Assembly: GCA_932294295.1 (NCBI GenBank) | Contig: OW028582.1 | Coordinates: forward strand, 1,210,315-1,274,314 | DNA from: Alitta virens | Lineage: Eukaryota > Annelida > Polychaeta > Phyllodocida > Nereididae | Direction of reading: 5' to 3' | Length of the DNA stretch: 64,000 bases | Made by a program: the position numbers and the translations under genes | Notes under the pieces: generated by a model | What the model saw: the letters and a program-made list of their open reading frames with translations, nothing else | Databases searched by the model: none | Told to the model about the DNA's origin: nothing | In this document: in pieces, positions 36,191-48,300 of the stretch | How positions within the stretch are numbered: position 1 is the first letter of the stretch | Layout of the letters: the number at the start of each line of letters is the position of its first letter

Positions 36191-36702
36191 GCAAGTGCAG
36201 AAGTTCCATTGCTCCAAGTTGAAGCAACCTAGATTGTATTCTAAAGGGACACCACTACCATTGACATTGTGCTTTTATTGAGCCATTAGTCCACAAAGGG
36301 ACATGGTAGTGCCTTGGGTGTTGGTTGAAATAGGCGAATAATGAAAGGTGTGTAATACGTGACATTGAATGGATTTTACCAGTACTAAGAACTCGTAAGG
36401 TGATAAAGGTGAACACCATGAAAAGATAAAATGTAAGTGGCACAATAGAACGAATATAAACACAAATTACTGGATCAATAAAGTTAAGCGAAGTCCCCTC
36501 AAGCGAGAGACTGTTGATGTCTTGCATCTTGATAGATAAAAAGGCTGTGGCAAGCAGGGACCAGATCTTGTTCAAAGCAGCAAAGCAAAAGGTAGTCTAA
36601 GATACTATGGATGCTAAGCACTGTAATGATGTTTTTAAAGTGGTGTTTGTTTCATGAAAGCTGCCCATCCAGTATGACGCCTAGATATCCTATGTTAGAG
36701 TG

Positions 36703-36989
36703 GGTTGGTGGGTGGGTTAGGGCTTTACGTCCTGTATTTCTGCACATGATGGGCTAATTAGGACAGGCACGGACCCTGACAATGATATGATGGATGAAAC
36801 AGCCATCCAACTTAGGCTCGACTAGGAATTGAACCTGTATTTCTGCACCTGATGGGCTAATTAGGACAGGCAGGGACCATGGCAACGAGACGATGGATGT
36901 AACAGCCATCCAACTTAGGCTCGACCAGGAATTGAACCCGGGACCCAGTGGTTGGTAGCCCAGCGCACTACCACTTAGCTAGGCCTCTC
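36703..36989 (-). mobile_element. tRNA-Gly-like SINE (family G), partly duplicated
   Basis: Minus-strand element with the head at 36890-36989 (GGGTTCAATTCCTGGTCGAG). The body segment CTGTATTTCTGCACNTGATG to AACTTAGGCTCGAC occurs twice in tandem, a local ~110-bp duplication. Confidence 0.8.
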
Positions 36990-37326
36990 CCAGATACTAT
37001 TAGGTAAAACATTGAGCATACATCAATGCTATGTTGAAAGGATAAGGTCCACTTTGGTGTAATTGATACACAAGACCAACACGACTACCTGTCCCCGACT
37101 ACAAGAAAAACACCCGGAAAGCCAGTGGATCATTGTGAAGGGCTGGTAGAAGCCAGAGAAAAAGGCTCTGCAAAGTGGTCGAGTTCCTTTTCTGCCTTGC
37201 CCTGCATGCATCACATTAGTCATGAAAGACTGTTGTCCTGGACCAGGTCATTGGCTAAAAGCTCTCTTTGAGCTTTGTTTCGTGAGGGTCCATATAAGAG
37301 ACCTGTCTTCATGTATGTGTTCTGAT

Positions 37327-37455
37327 GTTAGTCACATATTAAGGTATACTATGATAATAGTCTATCACAAATCAAGGTATAAAGGTAAACAGTTATAATA
37401 GTTTATCACATATTAAGGCAAACTATGATTATAGTTTATCACATAAAGGTAAACT
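37327..37455. repeat. ~50-bp imperfect tandem repeat
   Basis: Units with TATCACATATTAAGG and AAACTATGATTATAGT occur about three times. 37460-38170 is otherwise unremarkable. Confidence 0.6.
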
Positions 37456-38175
37456 GTAAACTGTGATACTGCTTGACAAGATATGGCTAAGACACTACAC
37501 CTTTGGCTTATATCAGTAGCATGATTGTATTAGCAGTGTCATTATCTTGGTGGCTGTCATATTATTTGTTGGGATAAGCCATTACTGGGTGTCTTTTGCA
37601 TATTACTAGGTTGATTACTTGGGCACGTTGGTTGATTACTTGGGCACGTTACTTGATATTAACCGACAAATGTACTTTCTGCAGATGTTGGCTGTGTTTT
37701 ACATAATCTGTCCTTTTCATAAGACTTTGTCATCTGATCTACCATAGTCATTATGCCATGAATATGGTAATTTTATCATTACTAATTTGTTTAAACCGCA
37801 ATAAGGTTGTGTGACCACCTCTAAAGTACGTATGTTCATAACATTGAGATTATTGGCTTAGAGTGGTGTGGACCTCAAGCAGCCTTATCATCTCATCATT
37901 ACATCTGACCCTGGCAGCTGGTCATTAAAGCTGACTAAACTTCAGACCCAGTACCTTGAGAAATAAGATATAAGCATGTTCAACATTATACTGAACAAAG
38001 AAACCACACTGTTGGGTATTTTACTTGCCCCAGCATAGTAACAGAGTTAATTTCAGTTAAGTTTAATTAGCAGGAGATCATTGCCAACAGATAAGCCCGA
38101 CCACTCTGCCACCACCGATATGCAGACTTGTATTGTCTTAAATGTTCCGAGTCATTTTCTGACCACCCATCTAGT

Positions 38176-38362
38176 TAAGGGTGTGGGCCTAGCTCAGTGG
38201 TAGTGCAATGGGCTTCCAACCACTGGGTCCCGGTTTCAATTCCTGGTGAGCCGATGTTGGCTGGCTGTTTCATCCTTCATCTCATTGCCGTGGCCTGTCC
38301 TAATTGGCGCATCAGGTGCAGAAATACAGGATGTAAAGCCCTATTCCTTCCACTCACCACCA
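38176..38362 (+). mobile_element. tRNA-Gly-like SINE (family G)
   Basis: GGGCCTAGCTCAGTGGTAGT head, CGGTTTCAATTCC B-box, body to AATACAGGATGTAAAGCCC. Confidence 0.85.
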
Positions 38363-38469
38363 CCCTGCTAGTTTAAATACTGCGATAGGTTAAAATCTTA
38401 AAATTGCCCCTTATAATTATGCAAATGCTATGACGTTTAAGTATCCCTTTATCACAACAACCAGCCATG

Positions 38470-39485
38470 GTGGCTAACTAGGATACATGATGATGAAATT
38501 CCAGCTTCAATTATCACTAAGTTGTATGAACAGGCACAAAGCAAGATGTTAACGGATATTAATGACAATATTAAAAATCCTAAGCTTAGAACTTAAAAAC
38601 TCTTTAAGAAGGAACTGTGTCTAGAATCTTATTTAAATTACAACCTAGCTAAGTATCTCTATCGTAGTATAGCAAGATTCAGACTTGAGTTCTCATAATC
38701 TCCATATAGAATTAGGTAAACGAAAGAGACCTTATATAGTAGCTGAAGAGCGCATTTGTAAAAGATGCAACATAAATGACACCGAAGATGAGTTTCATTG
38801 TTTGATAATTTGTAGAAATTGGGAAACGGCTAGAATGGATCTCTACCAAGCAGCTTTTACACATCACTATCTTTCACCCCAAAGAACAACTTTTTAAAAA
38901 TAATGATTAATATAAACTCAGAAATGATTTATTCGTTAGGTAAATTCCTAAACTTAGTCCTAAAAGCTGATAATATTGTTTAATATATATTTCATTCATA
39001 AAGTTCACCACATGGTCATGGGTAGCTATAGGCACTGGACATGTTTGTGGTTGCCTGGTGCATGCTTGACTGTTTGTTTGTACATATTTTTGCTCCAAAG
39101 AAGGATTTTTACATATATTGATGTATATTTTTACTATTATTATTATTATATATAGTTCCTAAAATAGACAATATAACTGGATATAACATCTGTACATATG
39201 TAAATACCCATACCTCCTGCTTATTTGTACTCAGTATTAATCTTCTATGGTGCATTGATTCCTGCTAATTGCCCTGATGGTGCCTTGTTTTATTCATATG
39301 CTTATAGTTGTATATAATTATCATATAGATGTTTTTAATATGATATGTTCATGAAGATTGTTCTTTTATTTTACTTTATCATTATATATATGTATATTTT
39401 TATTTTTTATCCTTGTATTTTATTTTTTTATGACACATGTATCTTTTTGATGCTCTGCGGTCAATAAAATTCTATATATATATAA
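38470..39485 (+). mobile_element. 5'-truncated LINE with 3' UTR
   Basis: Two frames cover the C-terminus of a non-LTR polyprotein: KKELCLESYLNYNLAKYLYR, then (after a frameshift near 38690) SSHNLHIELGKRKRPYIVAE with a zinc-binding CKRC...HCLIIC motif, stopping at 38897. About 590 bp of AT-rich UTR follows, ending in GATGCTCTGCGGTCAATAAA and a TATA repeat tail. Target-site duplication not evident. Confidence 0.85.
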
Positions 39486-39675
39486 AATGACATGAGATGT
39501 AATATGTAGCCCAGCTCATGTTTCAGCCATCCAGAGTGCAATAATGTTATGATATTTCCAACTATAAGATGATACAATATGCAGATGTATTTTATTAGTA
39601 TTATACGTAAGAGGTAACACAACTAGCTACAATCTCAGTGGCTCATTGACAAACATTTTAAGGTGGCATTGTAAA

Positions 39676-40205
39676 GAAGTTGGTTTCAATTCTAAAATTG
39701 CAAAGAAATCCAAGTTGGTTTCAATTCAAAGATTGCAAAGAAATTTCAGTTGGTTTCAATTCAAAGCTTGCAAAGAAATTTCAGTTGGTTTCAATTCAAA
39801 GTTTGCAAAGAAATTTCAGTTGGTTTCAATTCAAAGTTTGCAAAGAAATCCAAGTTAGTTTCAATTCAAAGATTGCAAAGAAATCCAAGTTAGTTTCAAT
39901 TCAAAGATTGCAAAGAAATTTCAGTTGGTTTCAATTCAAAGCTTGCAAAGAAATTTCAGTTGGTTTCAATTCAAAGATTGCAAAGAAATTTGAGTTGGTT
40001 TCAATTTAAAGATTGCAAAGAAATCTGAATTGGTTTCAATTCAAAGATTGCAAAGAAATTTCAGTTGGTTTCAATTCAAAGTTTGCAAAGAAATCCAAGT
40101 TAGTTTCAATTCAAAGATTGTAAGGAAATCTGAGTTGGTTTCAATTCAAAGATTGCAAAGAAATTTGAGTTGGTTTCAATTCAAAGATTGCAAAAAAATC
40201 CACTT
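39676..40205. repeat. 35-bp minisatellite
   Basis: About 15 units of AGTTGGTTTCAATTCAAAGA plus TTGCAAAGAAATTTC (variants CCAAG, TGAAT). The period is not a multiple of three, so the protein repeat seen on + is a 35-residue cycle over three units; not a gene. Confidence 0.95.
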
Positions 40206-40440
40206 CATTACCTTCAGTATTTCATCTAGCTTTGGCAGTCAAAAATTTCAAACTGAGAATTTACAGCCTGTCTCCTAGAAGTTCTTAATGTGAAGTATTG
40301 GTGACTGCCATGAGGCCGCATTCATCTGGCATGATGGAGGACAGATTGGCTGTATTTAAAGGTCTATGTGGAGGTCGGAATGCAGCTTGGAGCTATGGGT
40401 AGCTGTGGGTAGTAGCACAAGCGAAAACGTTATGACCTTA

Positions 40441-40640
40441 GCGTCATTGACGCTCTGTTGGGCGAGATTGACGTGGTGGCGTGCTGGGCGATGCAAATCA
40501 AGGCAGTCATTGGGCTTTTGGGCCTACCAGTGACGCTGGCTCCACGCTACTTAACACAGAACAAGCAGCAGGACCCAGAGAAAGCTGTGATTGGCTGAGG
40601 AGCCGCCTATGGGAGGCACTAATGCTTATAAGTCAGAGGA
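40441..40640 (+). promoter_or_regulatory. candidate promoter of the CUB/LDLa gene
   Basis: A comparatively GC-rich stretch with GCGTCATTGACGC (CRE/bZIP-like palindrome, 40441-40453), an octamer ATGCAAAT (40491-40498), an inverted CCAAT box ATTGG (40590-40594) and a TATA-like CTTATAAGT (about 40624-40632), in promoter order. Transcription from about 40660 would give a long 5' UTR reaching exon 1. A retroelement terminal repeat could look the same. Confidence 0.35.
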
Positions 40641-41493
40641 GGTGAGAGCCTGCTGATTCAATCAACCTACTGCATTGTCCGCTGTTTCTGTACTATAGTG
40701 GGATACCTGTCTGCATGTGCTTTTTGTGTGAGAGATATGCATTCATTTATTACATCTTATGTTTGTCTCAAATACACACACCTGCCTAACACAGGATTGA
40801 CCTACATGGAAACTAGAGATATGTAATATTTGCTATCTACATACAGGATTATTAGCAGTCACTGAACTTCTTACTCAGGTTATTGAACTTGTGCTCTGTG
40901 CACAGTCGTGTAAGGAGACCATTAACCTACACCTGACTGATATTTATAACGTTACATTTAATGTTTGCGCAAAGTGTTGCGCTTCAGTTTAGTCTCATGA
41001 AAGAAGACTGAAGATTGATATTGATATCCGATATTAGCAGCGGGTGCTTTGCCTGAAACGCTTAGTGACTGAATCCATTTTCCACCATGGCTGGTTATTG
41101 ATTGTATAATATTCAGCCGAATCTGTTTTTAGCTGATCTTCATTACGATGTGATTCCCTTGGCTCTCTACTGCCCATTCTTCGTGGCTTTATTAAACTGA
41201 GGTACATATATCATGGATGACAGTTAATCGCAAACTTCGATTAAAACCATGAAAGGAAATGATTTGTGACCTAACACTGGAAGTGCCTAGCCTCTGCAGA
41301 TTCATTGATTCAGTGATCAAACAAGTGGACCAACCAAGCAAGAAACCAAGCAAATATCAAGCAACCAAGCAAGAAATCAAGCAAACATTAAGCAAGAAAA
41401 TCTTACGAGGCACTCAATGGGCTTCAAAGGACAAGTGTCGCCCCTTGTCTGTTTGTCTTCCTTAAGGTCACATGCTCCAGGGTTTCCATAGTG

Positions 41494-41617
41494 ATGACCT
41501 TGAAGAGCCCTTGGCTGAGGTCATTGCCCTTGGCGTTCTCTTGGACCCTTCTGATCTTCCAAATGAAGGTCATGAGTGGAACAGGCCTGGCTTCCTTGCT
41601 ACCACCCGCAGTCACAA
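41494..41617 (+). CDS. exon 1: start codon and signal peptide
   Basis: ATG at 41494 is the first in its frame after a TAA at 41389-41391. It encodes MTLKSPWLRSLPLAFSWTLL followed by IFQM, a basic n-region and hydrophobic core. The donor is ACAA|GTAAGTATG and the exon leaves one nucleotide (A), which completes AAG with exon 2 (phase 1), as the rest of the gene requires. An AG acceptor at 41466 after a pyrimidine tract may mark the exon's 5' edge. Another frame is also open through the exon, so this is an inference from phase and signal-peptide character. Confidence 0.6.
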
Positions 41618-44600
41618 GTAAGTATGAGGACTGATCTAGAACTGTAGACGAATTTAATTTAATTTGGGACAATAAGAAGTTAAGGGTACCTGCTTAAAAG
41701 GTCTCCCCTATCTGATAGCATGCTAAATTGGGTTGTCCGGCTGATAAGTGCACAACATGAAGCTAAGCGTGCTGACCATATCCAGCGTTGTGGCAATATG
41801 AAGTGGGTCCGCCTCCATCAAATGAAATCTGTCAGTATTAGATGGGCAGTGATTCAGAATCTATAAGATGTTTAAAGAGACCTCATACAAACGTTAATGT
41901 TGTTTTGAGGTTTCAATCTTCAGAGTCTAAGTTATTGGTTACTTTAATTAGCTAGTTGCACCATATACTCTACTCATAAAAGGCAAATATCAAGTATTCA
42001 TGCTCTTTACAGCAATGTGAATCTCCATGAAATGTTTTCTTTTACATATATCGATTTTGGACATATTAGTTCAAGAGCAAGAAATTCAAGTTTAAATCAA
42101 TATCATTTCACACTAATCTTGAAAACATTGTCACACATAACTATCATATCAGTAGCTTGGTTTTTAATTAACTAAGTGCAAGTTGGGATGCAATGTGCTT
42201 CGTTCCATATGTTCAAGCACAATTGCTTTGCCTGGAAATGGCTGGATTAGAAACCAGCCCTCGAGAAAGCAGACAGATTAGCTGAGTTTGTTAATGCATC
42301 TTTTATCAGGTAGGCAGGCTAAGGTGCCTTGATCTTCTCACCGAGGACAAGATAGCCAGGGGCTCTGCGCTAGCAACAGCCAGGGTCTCTGCGCTAGCAA
42401 CAGCCAGTCATAAACCAAAGAAAGATAAACAAGAAAGTAAAGTTCAGCTCTTGTGGTAAATAATGACTGGTTGAGTAGTCCTGAAAGCTGTTTATCGCGT
42501 TCTCTTTCTGAAGCCTTTTCTTGAACGTGCTAGAATGGCTGGAAGCACAATGAAGGTGATTTATTATATCATTAAGGCCATGTGGCGAGTTGTTTGCTAC
42601 ACCATGAAACTGTCAGGCAATTTATGGCATGTCGGAAGGAGACTGAAATAAGGTTCCCTACATATTGTTATGCACCAGCTTGTGTCCGGAAACAATAGAC
42701 TCGTTAAGATTTAAGGGAAGTTATAATTAAATATTATGGTTAAATACCTTAATTTGATAATCTGTCTCCAATTATTCTGTAAAAGACATTGCAACTTCTG
42801 TTTTCTTAGGAAATTGCTCGTGTGGTAACGTATGCATAAACGATTTCAAAAAAATTCCAATACAAGATTCTAAGCATGACCTAAGGCCATGCTGACTTCA
42901 ATCACAAATGTCAGTTTTATATAACTTTCCAGAAATATTTTGTAGGGAACAAAAGTAAGTGCATGTTTGTACAGCGTGACATATGGTGCATGACGCTTGT
43001 TAAGATGAAGCTTCCAGCTGCACACAACAGATGCTGCGCCACAAAGTTTTCTTTAGGATCCTCTTAGTTAAGAACTGCTGGTTTCCCATACATCCCTAAG
43101 CGACTGAAAAGTGATTGCACAGCCCTTGAAGTGGCTCGTCTAATGAGCGTTGCATCTAGGAAGGTTGAACGGCTGCTTCTCGAGTGGAAGCAAACAGTGA
43201 TGTGATGGGTATTTTGCATATATAACCGTTCAATCTGTCGTGTACATTAAGCAATTAAATATATCATCTATACATGCAACCAGCAATCATATCTTCAGAA
43301 GTTATCTGAACGCGTCATATGTACAGGAGACATCTTTTCACCTTGTGGTACACATTTACGGGTATTACTTCACAATATGTATCTTTTCTGATATGAACAA
43401 ATGTCAATAAAACCCATATATATATATATCAATATATATAATCACAATTCATAAATGGCTCATTCATTTCCAAGGCCTAGTATAAGTATATCTGTCACAT
43501 GGACTATATTCCATCTTCTATTTTGCATTTTAAGTACAAACAATACACTAGGTGTACATAATATAAGATAAGATAAGATAAAAAAAACTTTATTTACAGT
43601 CGGGTGTGACAATAAAACGAAGAACATAAGATAACAATAACAACAAGATGACAAATATTTACAAATGATATGAGAAATGACATAATGTCATTAGTAAAGT
43701 GACAGAATATTTTGTATACAAAAAATAAAAGATCCACATCGACAGTTATTCCAGTAGTTACTGTTTCTTAACAATTGTCTAAAGTTTGCATATTCATCAA
43801 CTTCTTTAATTTGAACAGGTAAATCATTCCATACTGAAGCACCTTGATATACTATGGATTTCATGCCATATTTTATAGTATTGTATGGTGGCTTTACTAA
43901 TTTTTACTTGTCTCTCATATTGTAACATGTAATTTGTCGCATGAAAAACCGACTTTCAACAGGTGGTGACAAATTGTGAAGGGTCTTGTAAACAAAGGTG
44001 ATTTTCCTAATAACATAAAGCATTCTTTTTCCTGTTTTACGTAAAAGATCACTATACAAACTTTCATAGTCATTGCATACTATCAGCAATATGCAGTTTT
44101 TTTGGGGTTTTTTTTTCTTCCTTTTTATCTTTCCTGGAAATGTCTGTTAAGTACACCTGCTTTGAGGATTACATGGATCACGGGCCATTTAGCAACAATT
44201 GTGATTTACTTTATGTGGGAAAGCCATCAATACATGAGTCATTCTCCACATCTGGTCTGGATGCTGTCTGTACAATTTGCCAGCATAATGACTAGATCAT
44301 GTGTTAGGCCATGTAATCAGATCTAATCAGATCATTGTAATGGGCAGATTCTAGGCATGCAATGAGCCTATGGAGATACTTTATAAAACATACAAAAACA
44401 GTCTGGCAATCTGATATACTGTATTGTAATATTATTAATTATGACGTACCAAAGCAACAACACAATATATAGCAGATAATAAATTGTATATATTACTTAA
44501 TAATCAATGTTATAAATTATAACGCTTTGCGTTGCACTGCCCAGATCGCTTGTCCGATTGAGGCAACATCATACCTACGTTGGCTGTCAGCTGCAGTCGT

Positions 44601-45325
44601 TGAGCCATTGTTGAGCCCATTATCTAGGCTGGATGTTGAGCCAACTATCTGGTCCAATGATGAGCCAATTTACTGGGCTGATATTGAGCCGATTATCTGG
44701 GAAAATGATGAGCCAATTATCTTGGCCGATGTTGAGCCGATTGTCTGGGCCTCATGCCAATGTTCAAAATGGTTATCACTTGTCAGTGCACAGATAGATA
44801 GATAGATAGATAATTTGATAGATAGATAGATTGATAGATAGATAGATAGATAGATAGATCGATAGATCGATAGGTAGATAGATAGATAGATAGGTAGAAA
44901 AATAAACAGATCAATAGACAGATCGATAGGTCGATTGATAGATAGTCCAGCCATCTAAGGCAAGTTTTTGCCGCTATCAAGGGTTGATTGATGAGGTGAG
45001 AGAGAGCAGGAGTCCACCCATGTTACACATCTACTTCATGGGAGGGATATTTTACTTGCCTCAGCATCGACACTGAGAACAAGGGACCGCCAATTTATTG
45101 TCTCATCCAAATGACATCCAGCGGGGATGATGCTCATGAAAGGTTGCCCAGGCCATTCCCCAGTTTCATCGTTGATGAAATGAATTCTTGTCTTGTCGTG
45201 GCACTTGACCTTATCAAGAAATGGCCCAGGAACAAGAGCTAAAACACCAGTGGTCCAGTGTAATTACATATCATAGATGATAGGCAAGTTCTGTGACATA
45301 ACTTTGATGGACTGATGGATTGATG

Positions 45326-45364
<39 letters not shown>

Positions 45365-48300
45365 CCAGGGTGGCAATTCAGAAGAAACACTGTTCCACAG
45401 CTGGTTATGATGATAACAGTCAATTCAAGTATCCAATAAACAGTTAAGATAAAAGGAATTAACATATATTCATAAGAAAATATTAAAAACAGTATTTTGA
45501 GTGCAGTTTAAGGTGTGGTGATTACAGTAATGTGAGCTTTCTGTTATTTTAATTCAATCAAGTGGAGTCAAAAACTTACATTATTATGAAAAGACTAATT
45601 TAACAATGGTTCTGTTTCTTGCAGAGACATGCAACATCTCTCTTACATTTGCACCTTATTCTTCTGGATATATCATCATGGAGTCTGGTGTGGAGCCTGA
45701 TACAACCAGTGACATCTCATATTGTGTTATTCAGCTTTTTGTCGATGATGAGCAATTCCGTATTCGACTCACTTTCCAAAACAGTTCTGGTGAGAGCGAC
45801 TTACGAGAGTCCAGCGCGAATGAAAACAGTGATTCCATAAACCACAAAGAAAGTGGCAGAAACTTTGAATTGAAGGATGAATTGAGGATAATCCAATCCA
45901 GAATCATCAATCAGAGGAATAATGGCCACAAAGATAATAATAAAAGTAGCCAGGTACAAATAAGTCACAGCAGCAAGGAAGATTTACCTGAAAATGGCAC
46001 AAACACAACACAAGGAAGATTGCAAAGCTCAGGAACATTTGATGAGTCAGACTGTGATCACAACTACATCCATATAGGGAACAACATGCATGCTATTGAC
46101 ATAGAAAGCCTCTCATCTTTCAAAATATGCACAAAGTATTTTCCCTATTCTGAATTTGTTTCACGAGGTTCTTCAGTTTGGATTGTAGAAAGGTCATCCA
46201 CTCCGTCGAAGAAGGACTTGATATTTTTCTACGAAGTTTTGCCAGAAGGTAAGGAATTTCTTTTCTTCCCATTATAAACAGATTCAGGTGAATCCATGAT
46301 ATGTAATGTTTTTCCGTTCAACTTTCCTAGTTATCTTTTACGTTTACCAGATATAAATACAAGCCATTTTTTTGCAAGTGCACAGTGTTTTCCACCATGG
46401 CTCATATACTTATTTTTATGTAGCAACCTAAAAACCAGGGCGGGGGCCTAGCTCAGAGGTAGCGCTCTGGGCTTCCAACTGCTGGGTCCCGGGTTCAATT
46501 CCTGATCGAGCCTAAGTTGGATGGCTGTTTCATCCTTCGTCTCATTGCCATGGTCTCTGCCTGTCCTAATTAGCCCAACTGGTGCAGAAATACAGGACGT
46601 AAAGCCTTAACCACACACACACACCTAAAAACCAATGCTCTAACCAACTGAGTTGAAGGGAATTTAACGCTAGCTGGGTGGCTAGTAAGCAAAGTGGTTG
46701 GGTTTAGTGCGGTATAGCGGACCCAAATTATTGACCATATTTGGCATCCATAAAACATGAATATAATAAGCAGCCCCCAAGAAAAAGCAAAATAAACTAT
46801 CATTACCTTGCGTTCTTGCCTCACACAACATGTACGGTTGATCATTCAATCACAGTCATCGCCGCCGTTAGTTCGTGACGTCACTCATTGAATTCAAGCA
46901 TTTTACGTCATAGGCCTGGCAACGAGGCTCGCTAAATACGGTCAATAATTTGGGTCCGCTGTACTGCACTTTTTCCAGTGGTAGCTGTAGGGATCTTTAC
47001 TATATGACAGTATCAAACTCAATTATTTTGTATGTCAGTCTCAGGTTACAGGATATGTGTTTTTATATCTATAAAGTCTCTCATTGTACTTCCAGTGCCT
47101 TGCAAAAACATATCCCAATTTCCCTGCTCTTCTGTTCAGTGCATTGAACGAGATCTAGTCTGTGATGGGATACAGCAATGTTCAAATGGTCGCGATGAGT
47201 ATTGTGGTAGGTATAACATCTAATTTTGCAGCATTTGTTAGTCATTCTTGCTTTTATCCATAACACTGCACATCACCTCACAGCTTAGCGACCTAATTAT
47301 ATACATGTTTTGCTCGTTACTTATCTAAAGTAAATTAATCAATTTCTCTCATAGTCTATAGGCTGGCTTATGGTATTAGATGTTTAACAAGGAAATTACA
47401 GAATATTTATATGTTCATGTGAGCAATTCTTATTTAGATGTTCATGTGCCGAATTTACAAAATTCTTATTCAACAAGCAGGCAATTCAGAAAAATTTTCT
47501 AAACTCAAAAAATATGAATCCGTTTCTTTTGTATTTTTAGGAGAAGATTTCTTAAGTCTATACTCGGCCTATCAGCTACATAGTTTAACCAATCAGTTTG
47601 CTTAACTAGATAAACTAGCAAAAAATTTTCATAATTAGGTCGCTGGGCTGTAAGTTGATGACACACAGTATTAAACAGACGTAAATGGAATTTCATACTT
47701 TTTTTCAGTATGGTCATTATAAGGAAATCAAAACTACTAATTACAGTTGGTTCATGTAAAGTGATTACTTTTGCTTTTATTTGGAAATTGGCTATCATGA
47801 CTCATGTTGCTAGCTGTTTCATTATATGCTCACTCTGGTGTTTATGACTCATCACTGTGGACTCCAAGCCTTATCATCTCATCATTACATCTGTCTGTCC
47901 TTTGAGTCATGATCGCGATTGTGTGTCATGATTCATACGAATTATGAATCTGTTAATCGTCAGTTTTGTCTTAGATTGAGTGAGCCATAGAAAAGAGTTC
48001 CAATGTTGACCAGCAGCTGGCTGTTCAGGGGCCAAGCTGAGTCATCATAGCATAGGATCATGAGTCATCATGGGCACTTTAGTACGAGTCATCATCGCAT
48101 AGAATCATGAGTTATCATGGGCACTTTAGTATGAGTCATCATCGCATAGAATCATGAGCACTTTAGTATCAGTCATCATCGCATAGGATATATCATCTTA
48201 AGCAGTTTAGTACGAGTCATCATAGCTTAGGATCATGAGTCATCATGGGCACTTTAGTATGAGTCATCATCTCATAGGATCATGAGCACTATAGTATGAA

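Noticed and set aside
35690..36217. 175-codon minus-strand frame with 13-residue repeats
   Set aside because: Artefact of the 39-bp minisatellite.
39646..40278. Overlapping repeat-protein frames
   Set aside because: Artefact of the 35-bp minisatellite, which is almost stop-free in all three + frames.
45606..46277. Exon 2 read as a stand-alone gene from the ATG at 45606
   Set aside because: That ATG lies in the intron's pyrimidine tract before the CAG acceptor, and the frame runs past a GTAAGG donor.
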